Of a stretch of DNA of 64,000 nucleotides, positions 43,970 through 52,899 are shown one piece after another. The position numbers and the translations under genes were made by a program. This DNA comes from UBA1715 sp036752345 (GTDB lineage Bacteria > Bacteroidota > Bacteroidia > Bacteroidales > UBA1715): the NCBI GenBank assembly GCA_036752345.1, contig DAIOSV010000001.1, forward strand, positions 1 through 64,000. The letters are read 5' to 3'. The notes under the pieces are model-generated. The model was not told where the DNA came from. It ran no database searches and saw only the letters and a list, made by a program, of their open reading frames with translations. Each line of letters opens with the position of its first letter. The stretch's first letter is position 1.

Positions 43970-43977
43970 TATCTTTG
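43970..43977 (+). promoter_or_regulatory. -7 box of the pdxA-like - ruvA - sprA run; decides the start
   Basis: TATCTTTG, 24 bases before the ATG at 44002. The longest open frame would begin at 43975, inside this box, so its first nine codons are unlikely to be translated. Confidence 0.5.
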
Positions 43978-44001
43978 CACACATTGATAATAATGTACAA
44001 T

Positions 44002-45009
44002 ATGAGACACTTAAAAATAGGAATAACACAAGGCGACATGAATGGTGTCTGCTACGAAGTAATAATGAAGGTTTTGTCAGATTCAAAGATGTACGATGGA
44101 AAAACGTTTATCGTATATGGTTCACCCAAAGCCGCAGCATACCATAGAAAATCACTTGATTTACCCAACTTCAATTTCAACTTAGTAACCTCGGCAGAAG
44201 AGGCTGCTCCAAAACGTCCAAACATACTAGACTGCGTGCCCGAAGATGTTCATGTAGAACCGGGAATGCCTACCGCCGAATCGGCAAAGGCAGCGTTTCA
44301 AGCATTAAAAACCGCAGCCGACGACCTTAAAAACGGCAAAATTGATATTCTTATCACAATGCCTATCGACAAAGAAGCCATAGCAAAGGCAGGAATAGAA
44401 TTCCAAAATCATACGGAATATATGGCAAAAATTTTTGGCACCACACAGCACACCGAATTGTTTGTGAACGATGCCATAAATGTATGCTATGTTTCGCCTG
44501 CAAAAAATATCGCTAAAGTTGCAAACTCAATCACACATGATGCAATACTTGAAAAAATCGTTGCCCTCAACGATTCTATGCGTGTAGATTTTGGCGTATC
44601 AAAACCAAAAATCGCCGTGTTGGCTCTCAATTCGGAGATAAGTGACGAAGAAAAAAATATCATTGTCAAAGCAGTTGAAGATGCCAAGACGAACGGATTT
44701 GTTGCTATTGGCCCTTATTTGGCAGAATCGTTTTTTGCTACGGCAGAATACAAGAAATTTGATGGCGTAGTAGGCATGTATCGTGACCAAGTTGCAATAC
44801 CGTTCAAGGCATTGACCTATGATGATTCACTTTCGTTTTCGTTGGGTTTACCTAAAATATGCGTATCGCCGGTAATGTCGGTCTGTTATGCGTTGGTAGA
44901 TAAGGATAGTGCCAACGAAGCACCGCTTTCGCATGCCATATTCTCTTCGTGCGACTTGTTGCGTCGCCGCGAGCAATATGCAGAATTAACCAAAAACCAA
45001 CTTAAGTAG
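44002..45009 (+). CDS. PdxA-like protein lacking the PdxA metal-binding histidines
   Basis: Clear homologue of 4-hydroxythreonine-4-phosphate dehydrogenase (PdxA, vitamin B6 synthesis). It opens with LKIGITQGDMNGVCYEV and keeps NHTEYMAKIFG (H137) and MPIDKEAI. The three metal ligands of E. coli PdxA (H166, H211, H266) are not there: the THLPL loop reads SPAKN (A167), LNPHAGE reads LNSEISDE, and MYHDQ reads MYRDQ (R261). The following SPDHGTA motif reads SPVMSVC. At 335 aa it is slightly short, because the HAG loop is shortened. The frame is intact and ends 3 bases before ruvA. It may be a pseudoenzyme or have another reaction, so I give no gene symbol. Start 44002 is set by the promoter box. 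Confidence 0.85.
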   Translation: MRHLKIGITQGDMNGVCYEVIMKVLSDSKMYDGKTFIVYGSPKAAAYHRKSLDLPNFNFNLVTSAEEAAPKRPNILDCVPEDVHVEPGMPTAESAKAAFQALKTAADDLKNGKIDILITMPIDKEAIAKAGIEFQNHTEYMAKIFGTTQHTELFVNDAINVCYVSPAKNIAKVANSITHDAILEKIVALNDSMRVDFGVSKPKIAVLALNSEISDEEKNIIVKAVEDAKTNGFVAIGPYLAESFFATAEYKKFDGVVGMYRDQVAIPFKALTYDDSLSFSLGLPKICVSPVMSVCYALVDKDSANEAPLSHAIFSSCDLLRRREQYAELTKNQLK

Positions 45010-45012
45010 AGT

Positions 45013-45594
45013 ATGTTAGACACACTTACAGGGAATGTGCAAAAAGTAACCCCAACGTATGCGGTAGTAACCACAGCTGGTTTAGGGTTTTATGTAAATA
45101 TTTCGGTAAATACGTGCCAGAAACTTAAAGAACAAACCACGGTAACGCTCTTGCTTCACGAGATTATTCGCGAAGATACGTTTGACCTCTATGGTTTTGT
45201 AGAAGAAGACGAACGAACCATGTTTCGTTTGCTGCTTTCCGTTTCGGGCATTGGTGCAAACACCGCCAGAGTAATACTTTCTAAGTTAACTCCCGGTGAA
45301 TTGGCCGGAGCCATACAAGCCGGCGATGTTGCCACTATTCAAAGCATTAAAGGCATTGGCGGCAAAACTGCACAACGCTTGTTGCTTGAATTGAAAGATA
45401 AAGTAGGCTTTGCCGACGTCGATTCAAAAATTGTAGTGGGTCAAGGCAATACTCTGAAAAATGAATCGTTATATGCTTTGGTTATGCTTGGTTATCCGAA
45501 AAATGCTGCAGAAAAAGTAGTCGATTCGATTATGCAGGAATCGGTACAACGAACTGTAGAAGATATTGTAAAACTCGCATTAAAACGCTTATAG
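45013..45594 (+). CDS. ruvA: Holliday junction DNA helicase subunit RuvA
   Basis: Binds four-way DNA junctions and recruits the RuvB motor. The 193-aa protein has an N-terminal OB fold (LTGNVQKVTPTYAVVTTAGLGFYVNIS), two helix-hairpin-helix motifs (LSVSGIGANTARVIL and IKGIGGKTAQRLLLELK), and the mobile C-terminal RuvB-binding domain (about 148-193, ALVMLGYPKNAAEKVVDSI). The start lies 3 bases after the PdxA-like stop, and the sprA start is 21 bases after its own stop. The order ruvA - sprA is common in Bacteroidota. Confidence 0.97.
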   Translation: MLDTLTGNVQKVTPTYAVVTTAGLGFYVNISVNTCQKLKEQTTVTLLLHEIIREDTFDLYGFVEEDERTMFRLLLSVSGIGANTARVILSKLTPGELAGAIQAGDVATIQSIKGIGGKTAQRLLLELKDKVGFADVDSKIVVGQGNTLKNESLYALVMLGYPKNAAEKVVDSIMQESVQRTVEDIVKLALKRL

Positions 45595-45615
45595 ACCGCA
45601 TTAGTATTTGGTAGA

Positions 45616-48600
45616 TTGAAGTCCGTTGCTCAAATATATTTAATCTGTGTGTTGGCACTATTGAGCGTTGCTCTAGCATCGGCTATGGGCGTTTCACGAG
45701 CGTCTCTCTATACCGATATGAGCCGTCCGCAAGATACGTCAAAACTCCAATCTCCTTTGCCACGTGAGACAGGCAATACGTTCAACGATGCCAAGAATAG
45801 TTCCAACGGTATCCGTTTACAAGAGTCTCCAAATACCGGCTACAAAGTAGACTACAATCCTGAAACTGACGAATACGAAGCTGCAAAAATGGTGGGCGAC
45901 AATGCTGTTTCTCCTACGTATTCATTGCCTTCGTCTGATTATTTTAAACTGTCGGGAAAACAACGTTCACGCAGCTATTGGCGTACGCGCGCACAAGAAA
46001 CGCGCACGGGAAGCACTTCGTCATACGAACCAAACTTTGACTTCTTGGGCGAAAATTCCGCACTTGCCGATCTTATTGACATTAAGCCACAAGGTGCTGC
46101 CGAATTGAACTTCGGACTCAAGTTTACCAACAACCACAATCCTCGTCTTTCAAAAAAACAACAACGCCAGCTCCAATTCGATTTCGACAATAAAATTCAG
46201 ATGAGCGTAACCGGTTCCATCGGTGACCGTGTGTCTATGAAGATTAAATACGATACCGAGTCGCAGTTTGAGTTTGAACAAGAAATAAAACTCAAATACG
46301 AAGGCGACGAAGATGAGATAATCAAAAATATTGAAGTCGGAAACGTTACGTTCCCTCTTTCAAGTTCGCTCATCTCGGGAAGTTCCAGTTTGTTCGGTGT
46401 AAAAACCGATTTGCAATTTGGTAAATTGTTTTTGAGTGGCGTATTTTCTCGCCAACAAGGCGAAATGTCGTCAATTACCGTACAGGGTAGGGCGCAAACT
46501 GAAGATTTTGAGATTCAGTCCGACGAATACGATAACAATAAACACTTCTTCCTTTCGCATTTCTTCCGCGATCACTATGAAGAATCGTTGAAAAATTTGC
46601 CCGAAATCAACAGTGGCGTTCAAATTCGTAAAGTTGAGGTGTGGGTAACGCAAACATCGAGCGGTAAAGAAGATGCACGAAACGTGTTAGCCTTAACCGA
46701 TTTAGGAGATGAATACACCACCGGCATTGGCGGAGAAAAAGAATACGACGTGCCCGATAATGGCAAATTGTATAAGAAGATTAAAAACATATCAGGAATC
46801 AGAAGTATCAATACCATCTCTACTGCGCTTGGCACTGCGTATGAACAAGGTCCTGATTATGAAAAAATAGAACAAGCCGTATTGTTGAAACCAACAGAAT
46901 ACGATGTCAACACCAAGTTAGGTTACATTTCGTTGCGTTCGCCGGTGAGTGCTTCAAAGGTGCTTGCTGTAGCTTACGAATACGAATACAAAGGAAAAGT
47001 ATATCAAGTAGGTGAATTTTCCAATGATGGTGTTGAAGCTCCCGATGCTCTAATCGTAAAATTGCTCAAAGGCACCGAAGCAAATCCTAACTATTCCAAT
47101 TGGGATTTGATGATGAAAAACGTGTATGCGTTGGGGAGTTATCAAATCAGTAACGAAGATTTTGTACTTGATGTATTGTACCAAGACGACCGTACCGGTT
47201 CGCCTATTCCGTATTTGTCGGAAGGTGATTTGCAAGGAAAAAGTTTGTTGTCGGTATTGCAAATGGATAAATTATCGTCGGACTTGCAACCATATTCCGA
47301 TGGTTTGTTTGACTTTGTAGAAGGTGTAACGGTGAAAGCCTCTCGCGGACTTATCATTTTCCCTGTTTTGGAACCTTTTGGCTCTTCGTTGAGTAAGCAA
47401 ATAGGTGACGATGCAATAGCATCAAAATATGTATATCAAGAGTTGTACGACTCAACACTCAGCGCCGCACGTCAAGTTGCTCAGAAAAATAAGTTCCTCA
47501 TTAAAGGTTCCTATAAATCAAGCGTTTCGTCGGAAATTTCGTTGAACACCACACAAGTAAAGTCGGTAAAAGTTATGTGTGGCGGTCTTACGTTGGTTGA
47601 GGGTTCGGATTATACCGTTGATTATTCATCGGGAACGCTTACCATCATTAATCAAGGTATTTTGGAATCGGGATCAACTATCAATATTAGCTACGAAAAC
47701 GATCCCTTGTTTAGCACCACAACCAAAACATACATGGGAGCTCGTGCGGAATACCGTTACAGCGACAATATAACCTTTGGTGGTACTTTGATTCATTTGT
47801 CGGAAGTGCCGTCGGTGCGCAAAGTTGGCTTCGACGATTATCCTATTTGCAACAGTATTTGGGGTGTTGATGCAAAATATTCAACCGAATCAATGTTTTT
47901 AACCAAAATGGTTGACAAGATTCCATTGATTGACACCAAGGAATTGTCGTACATAGAGGCTTCAGCTGAATTTGCTCAACTATTACCAGGACAGTCAAAA
48001 TTCATTTCCAATGCAATTTCCATTGATGACTTTGAAAGTTCAGAAGGACGAATTTATTTGCGCGAACCTACTTCGTGGCGCATAGCAAGTACTCCGCAAG
48101 GGCAAAAGTCATTGTTCCCTGAAGCTTCGTTGATTAACGATGTTGCTTTCAATTACAATAAAGCTTTGATTTCGTGGTACAATATCAACACATCGTTCTA
48201 CGAACGCAGTTCGCCGGTGAGCAAAGCAGTACAAGCAGAACCATTTTCACGTACGGTATATCAATCAAATTTGTTCCCCAATCGTGACTTGTCAACCTAC
48301 GAAGATGTGCCAATGACCTTGTTAAACATTGCGTATTATCCAAGTGAACGAGGACAAAACAACTACGATACCAAAGGGCGAAATGGAATTTCGGCCGGTT
48401 TGGCTCCCAACGGACGATTGAAAAACCCGGCTTCTCGTTGGGGTGGTATTATGCAGTCGCTTACAACTACTGACTTTGAAGCCAGCAATGTGGAATACAT
48501 TGAATTTTGGATGATGGATCCGTTTATTACCGACGAACAACATTTGAATAAAGGTGGTGATTTCTACATCAACATTGGTCGTCTTTCGGAAGATGTGCTT

Positions 48601-51600
48601 CGCGATGGTCGTAAAGCCGCAGAAAACGGTATGGTTACAGATAAATCACGTTTGGACGAAACCGTTTGGGGACGCGTTCCGAACTATTCTGTGGTTGAAA
48701 CCGGTTTCAGTAGTGATATAGACCGTGAAGTTCAAGATATTGGTCTTGATGGTTTGTCAGACATGGCCGAACAACAGTTTTTTGCCCAATATTTGTCCGA
48801 AGTGAAAGAAATTGTTACTCCCGAAGTGTACGAAACATTCCATAAGGACCCGTCAAACGATGACTTTACGTCATATTTGGATAATAGAGGTGAAGAGCAT
48901 GACATTGTGTGGCGTTATAAATATTTCAATGGTACCGATGGTAATTCTCCTTCGCAAACCACACAAGGATTATCTTCATATAGGCCCGATGTTGAAGACT
49001 TGAACCAAGACAACACGTTGCAAGAACCGGAGGCGTACTATCAATATCACATCAGTTTGCGCCCCGAAGATATGGTAGTGGGTAAAAACTATATTGAAGA
49101 TATTATAACCGAGGTTGTGAACAACGACAACTACCAAACGCAAGCCAATTGGTATCAGTTCAAAATACCTATCAATAGCGAAGACAAAGAACGAATAGGA
49201 AACATATCTGATTTCCGCGACATTACTTCTATGCGTATGTTTCTTCGTAATTTCAACGATTCCATTGTGTTAAGAATCACAGAATTGGCGTTGGTATATA
49301 GCAATTGGCGCCTGTTTGAGGAACCGTTGTTTGAATCTGGAGAATACGATTTGTTTTCCGATTCAAAAGTTGATATTTCTACCGTAAATATTGAAGAAAA
49401 TAGTACCCGCACTCCTGTAAATTATGTGTTGCCACCCAATGTAAATCGTGTGATAGACCCAACAAGTACTACCTTACAAGAATTGAACGAATCGGCATTG
49501 TCAATGAAAGTGGTTGATTTGGAAGACGGAAATTCAAAAGCTATTTATAAGCAAGTAAACAAAGACTTCCGACAATTTGGTACGTTGGAAATGTTCGTAC
49601 ATGCCGAAGCATTAATCGACCAAGAAAATTCACTAGACGATGATGACTTGTATGCTTTTATTCGTTTGGGGTCGGATTATGTAGACAATTATTATGAATA
49701 TGAAATACCTCTGAAACTCACACCACACGTTACTGGTGAAGGCTCGTTGTACAACAACAATAGTTTAAACGATCGCCAGATTGTATGGCCTGAGGATAAT
49801 AAAATATCGCTTCCGTTTGAAGTTCTTACCAATTTGAAATTGGAACGCAACAAAATGATAAATGAAGGCATAATTTCTGATTTGGAGACCTATCACGTAT
49901 ATACCATTCCATACGGAAACAATAGAGTGAGCATAAAAGGAAATCCAAATATTGGTAATGTGCGAACTATCATGATAGGTGTGCGCAACCGCAAGAAGAA
50001 AACTTCAAATCCTGCAGACGATGGACTTAAGAAGTCCGGTATAGTGTGGTTCAACGAACTTCGTTTAACCGACATGAACGATCAGAGTGGTTGGGCTTCC
50101 ATAGGTTCGTTGCGCACAAGTCTTGCCGATTTGGCAACAATATCGTTGGCAGGCAAAGTGAGCAAGCCGGGTTTTGGAAGCGTTGACCAAAAAGTGTTTG
50201 AACGCAGCACCGAAAATCTGTACCAATATGATGTGGCATCGAGCGTGGCATTGCATAAATTTTTCCCCGAATCGTGGAAGCTTGTAGTGCCGTTCTATGT
50301 GGATTTGTCTGAAACATACATTCGTCCAGAGTACGACCCAACCAATCCTGATATTACGTTGGATAGGTCATTGTCAAATTTAATGACGCGCCACGAACGT
50401 GATTCATTGCTCGACATTACGCAAGAATTCACACAGAATTTTAGCTATAATTTTACCAATGTTAAAATAGCCAGAACGCCTAAAAAACAGCATCCGTTCA
50501 ATATCTCCAATTTCTCAGGAACCTTTGCGTATAACCGATACCTTGCTCACGATGTTGATTATCAACTTGATTACAAACATGAATATAGAGCAGCGTTTAA
50601 TTATGCCTATAATATGCGCCCAAAGAACTTTCAACCATTTAAGTCGAATAGTATTGGGTTGATAAAGAATTTCAACTTCTATTTGTTACCGGCAAGCGTT
50701 TCATTTAAAAGCGAGTGGGATAGAATTTATAAAGAACAACAACGGAGAAATCTTTCGGCATATACCTTTGAATTGCCAAAGACCGCAAGCAAACAATTCT
50801 ATTGGTATAGAACCTACAGTGTGAATTACCCAATATCAAAAGGCTTGAAAATTTCATACGATGCAACAAATGATTCTCGTTTGAACGAGCCTGATGGTGT
50901 AATAGATAAGACCGATGAAGACACATGGCGCGAATATAAACGTCAGGTATGGAACAGCGCAAAAACGTTTGGCGAAAATATGGAGTTCCAACAAAAATGG
51001 AATTTGTTATGGCAAGTGCCTGTCAATATGATTCCTATACTTGATTGGACAACATTGAGTTACAAATATGCTGGTACGTACGATTGGCAAATGGGAACAG
51101 AAACTACCGATGAGAACCTTGATTATGGAAACATTATAACAAATTCTGGAACGCATACTATTGATGGAACAATCAACTTTACCGGTTTGTATAACAAGTC
51201 GAAATATCTTTCGGATGTACAAAAACGAATGAAAGCAGCTTCTAATTCTAAATCGAAAAATACCAAGAAGAAAGAAACGGTTAAATACACCAAAACAAAC
51301 TTTAAAACAAATTCGGAGAATACTGCTATAATCAATCATAAATTAGGTACAACCGATGTGCGTGTAACGGTTTTGGACCAAGATGGCGAGCTTGTACCTA
51401 CGCAACTCAAAGTTATTTCAGCTAAAAAAGTAGAAGTAACGTGCGAACGTCAAGTGGAAAAAGGAAAATTAACCATTACAGGAAAGAAAGATGTAGAGCA
51501 AACGCCGTTGATGGAAGCAACCGACAAGGTTGTAAACACATTGATGATGTTCAAAAATGCATCAATAACCTATACACAGGCCGAAGGAAGTTTGGTACCG

Positions 51601-52899
51601 GGATACAAATTCGATTCACAGATGTTTGGCTTGTATAAGCCGTTTACTTCTTCATCAAAACCAGGTTGGGGCTACGTTATGGGAATAGTGCCAAGCGACT
51701 TAGAATCGCATCTCACTACTGACGATTGGTTGGTCGATAACGACAATATCAGCGATAAATTACAACATGTATATTCCGAAAAACTTCGTGTACAATCGTC
51801 ACTAGAGCCGGTTAAAAACATGAAGATAACCTTGTCGGCTGAACGCAATTATTCCAAAGATTATACAAAATATTTGTGGGGCGATGCGCAAGAAAACGAG
51901 CAAAATCGTATGACTTCAGGAAACTTTAGCTTGTCATGCAATACATTGGCTTCTACGTTCAATTCCGATAAGGCTTACGATCGTTTCAAGAAAAATCGTT
52001 TGACAATAGCACATCGTTTGGCTACTGAAAAATTAGGTCCAAACTACGAAACTAACGTCGAAAATGGTTTTCCTGCATTGTACAACGAATTGTCTCAAGA
52101 TGTGTTGATACCTGCATTTTTCTCTGCATACACCGGCGAATCAGTTAACAAGGTTGATGTGAATAATTACTTTATTCCAATGTTCTCAAGCTTCAATTCA
52201 TTTTTGCGTTCGTTGAATTGGAGATTAACCTATAATGGATTGACCAAATTGCCATTCTTTAAGAAATATTTTAAGTCGGTTAATATTAACCATGCGTACA
52301 CATCAAACTACAACATGGGATCGTACGAAACATTCTCGTCGTCAAATATGTATGAAGATGATTTTTACATTGACCCGGTTGATGGCTCGCTCTACGTTTC
52401 GCCCGAATACGATGTTTCAACCATCAGCATTTCTGAGCGATTGAATCCATTGATTGGTTTTGATTCAAAATTGAAAAATAATTTGACCGCAAAAGTTGAA
52501 TTGCGTAGAAATAGAACGGTCACATTATCGTTTACCAACACCGAAATTTCCGAAGTATCTAACTTGGAATATGTAGTAGGTGCGGGATATGTGTTTGAAA
52601 ATTTCAAATTAAACATTAACACAGCTGGCAAAACGCATCAGTTTGAAAACGATTTGACCGTTCGACTAGATTTTTCTATACGTGATAATCAAACAATTCG
52701 TCGTAATATTGCAGAAGATATTACAAGAAAAATATCAGGAACAAAATCGTATGCGTTGAAAACCTATGCTGAGTATATGTTGAGCGAGAGAATCACATTC
52801 CGACTTTATTTGGAATACACTATGAATCAGCCATTGACCAATGGATATAGAACGTCAACAACGAGTGGTGGTATCAATATGCGATTCTCGTTAATGTAA
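45616..52899 (+). CDS. sprA: T9SS outer-membrane translocon SprA (Sov)
   Basis: The giant beta-barrel through which T9SS cargo crosses the outer membrane; homologous to SprA of Flavobacterium johnsoniae and Sov of Porphyromonas gingivalis. The 2427-aa length matches the family (about 2400-2500). It has a signal peptide (1-22) from a TTG start, and then alternating SprA-type repeats: for example SLRSPVSASKVLAVAYEYEY, GTLTIINQGILESGSTINISYEND, FEQEIKLKYEGDEDEIIKNIE, SPYRPDVEDLNQDN-like segments, and a C-terminal run of amphipathic strands ending GGINMRFSLM. The TTG start is the first in-frame start after ruvA. Its stop overlaps the next start as TAATG. Cargo with type A or B sorting domains is encoded at 12, 35 and 40 kb. 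Confidence 0.97.
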   Translation: MKSVAQIYLICVLALLSVALASAMGVSRASLYTDMSRPQDTSKLQSPLPRETGNTFNDAKNSSNGIRLQESPNTGYKVDYNPETDEYEAAKMVGDNAVSPTYSLPSSDYFKLSGKQRSRSYWRTRAQETRTGSTSSYEPNFDFLGENSALADLIDIKPQGAAELNFGLKFTNNHNPRLSKKQQRQLQFDFDNKIQMSVTGSIGDRVSMKIKYDTESQFEFEQEIKLKYEGDEDEIIKNIEVGNVTFPLSSSLISGSSSLFGVKTDLQFGKLFLSGVFSRQQGEMSSITVQGRAQTEDFEIQSDEYDNNKHFFLSHFFRDHYEESLKNLPEINSGVQIRKVEVWVTQTSSGKEDARNVLALTDLGDEYTTGIGGEKEYDVPDNGKLYKKIKNISGIRSINTISTALGTAYEQGPDYEKIEQAVLLKPTEYDVNTKLGYISLRSPVSASKVLAVAYEYEYKGKVYQVGEFSNDGVEAPDALIVKLLKGTEANPNYSNWDLMMKNVYALGSYQISNEDFVLDVLYQDDRTGSPIPYLSEGDLQGKSLLSVLQMDKLSSDLQPYSDGLFDFVEGVTVKASRGLIIFPVLEPFGSSLSKQIGDDAIASKYVYQELYDSTLSAARQVAQKNKFLIKGSYKSSVSSEISLNTTQVKSVKVMCGGLTLVEGSDYTVDYSSGTLTIINQGILESGSTINISYENDPLFSTTTKTYMGARAEYRYSDNITFGGTLIHLSEVPSVRKVGFDDYPICNSIWGVDAKYSTESMFLTKMVDKIPLIDTKELSYIEASAEFAQLLPGQSKFISNAISIDDFESSEGRIYLREPTSWRIASTPQGQKSLFPEASLINDVAFNYNKALISWYNINTSFYERSSPVSKAVQAEPFSRTVYQSNLFPNRDLSTYEDVPMTLLNIAYYPSERGQNNYDTKGRNGISAGLAPNGRLKNPASRWGGIMQSLTTTDFEASNVEYIEFWMMDPFITDEQHLNKGGDFYINIGRLSEDVLRDGRKAAENGMVTDKSRLDETVWGRVPNYSVVETGFSSDIDREVQDIGLDGLSDMAEQQFFAQYLSEVKEIVTPEVYETFHKDPSNDDFTSYLDNRGEEHDIVWRYKYFNGTDGNSPSQTTQGLSSYRPDVEDLNQDNTLQEPEAYYQYHISLRPEDMVVGKNYIEDIITEVVNNDNYQTQANWYQFKIPINSEDKERIGNISDFRDITSMRMFLRNFNDSIVLRITELALVYSNWRLFEEPLFESGEYDLFSDSKVDISTVNIEENSTRTPVNYVLPPNVNRVIDPTSTTLQELNESALSMKVVDLEDGNSKAIYKQVNKDFRQFGTLEMFVHAEALIDQENSLDDDDLYAFIRLGSDYVDNYYEYEIPLKLTPHVTGEGSLYNNNSLNDRQIVWPEDNKISLPFEVLTNLKLERNKMINEGIISDLETYHVYTIPYGNNRVSIKGNPNIGNVRTIMIGVRNRKKKTSNPADDGLKKSGIVWFNELRLTDMNDQSGWASIGSLRTSLADLATISLAGKVSKPGFGSVDQKVFERSTENLYQYDVASSVALHKFFPESWKLVVPFYVDLSETYIRPEYDPTNPDITLDRSLSNLMTRHERDSLLDITQEFTQNFSYNFTNVKIARTPKKQHPFNISNFSGTFAYNRYLAHDVDYQLDYKHEYRAAFNYAYNMRPKNFQPFKSNSIGLIKNFNFYLLPASVSFKSEWDRIYKEQQRRNLSAYTFELPKTASKQFYWYRTYSVNYPISKGLKISYDATNDSRLNEPDGVIDKTDEDTWREYKRQVWNSAKTFGENMEFQQKWNLLWQVPVNMIPILDWTTLSYKYAGTYDWQMGTETTDENLDYGNIITNSGTHTIDGTINFTGLYNKSKYLSDVQKRMKAASNSKSKNTKKKETVKYTKTNFKTNSENTAIINHKLGTTDVRVTVLDQDGELVPTQLKVISAKKVEVTCERQVEKGKLTITGKKDVEQTPLMEATDKVVNTLMMFKNASITYTQAEGSLVPGYKFDSQMFGLYKPFTSSSKPGWGYVMGIVPSDLESHLTTDDWLVDNDNISDKLQHVYSEKLRVQSSLEPVKNMKITLSAERNYSKDYTKYLWGDAQENEQNRMTSGNFSLSCNTLASTFNSDKAYDRFKKNRLTIAHRLATEKLGPNYETNVENGFPALYNELSQDVLIPAFFSAYTGESVNKVDVNNYFIPMFSSFNSFLRSLNWRLTYNGLTKLPFFKKYFKSVNINHAYTSNYNMGSYETFSSSNMYEDDFYIDPVDGSLYVSPEYDVSTISISERLNPLIGFDSKLKNNLTAKVELRRNRTVTLSFTNTEISEVSNLEYVVGAGYVFENFKLNINTAGKTHQFENDLTVRLDFSIRDNQTIRRNIAEDITRKISGTKSYALKTYAEYMLSERITFRLYLEYTMNQPLTNGYRTSTTSGGINMRFSLM

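Noticed and set aside
43975..44001. Nine extra codons before the PdxA-like start
   Set aside because: They begin inside the TATCTTTG box; PdxA proteins start close to the IGITQGD strand.
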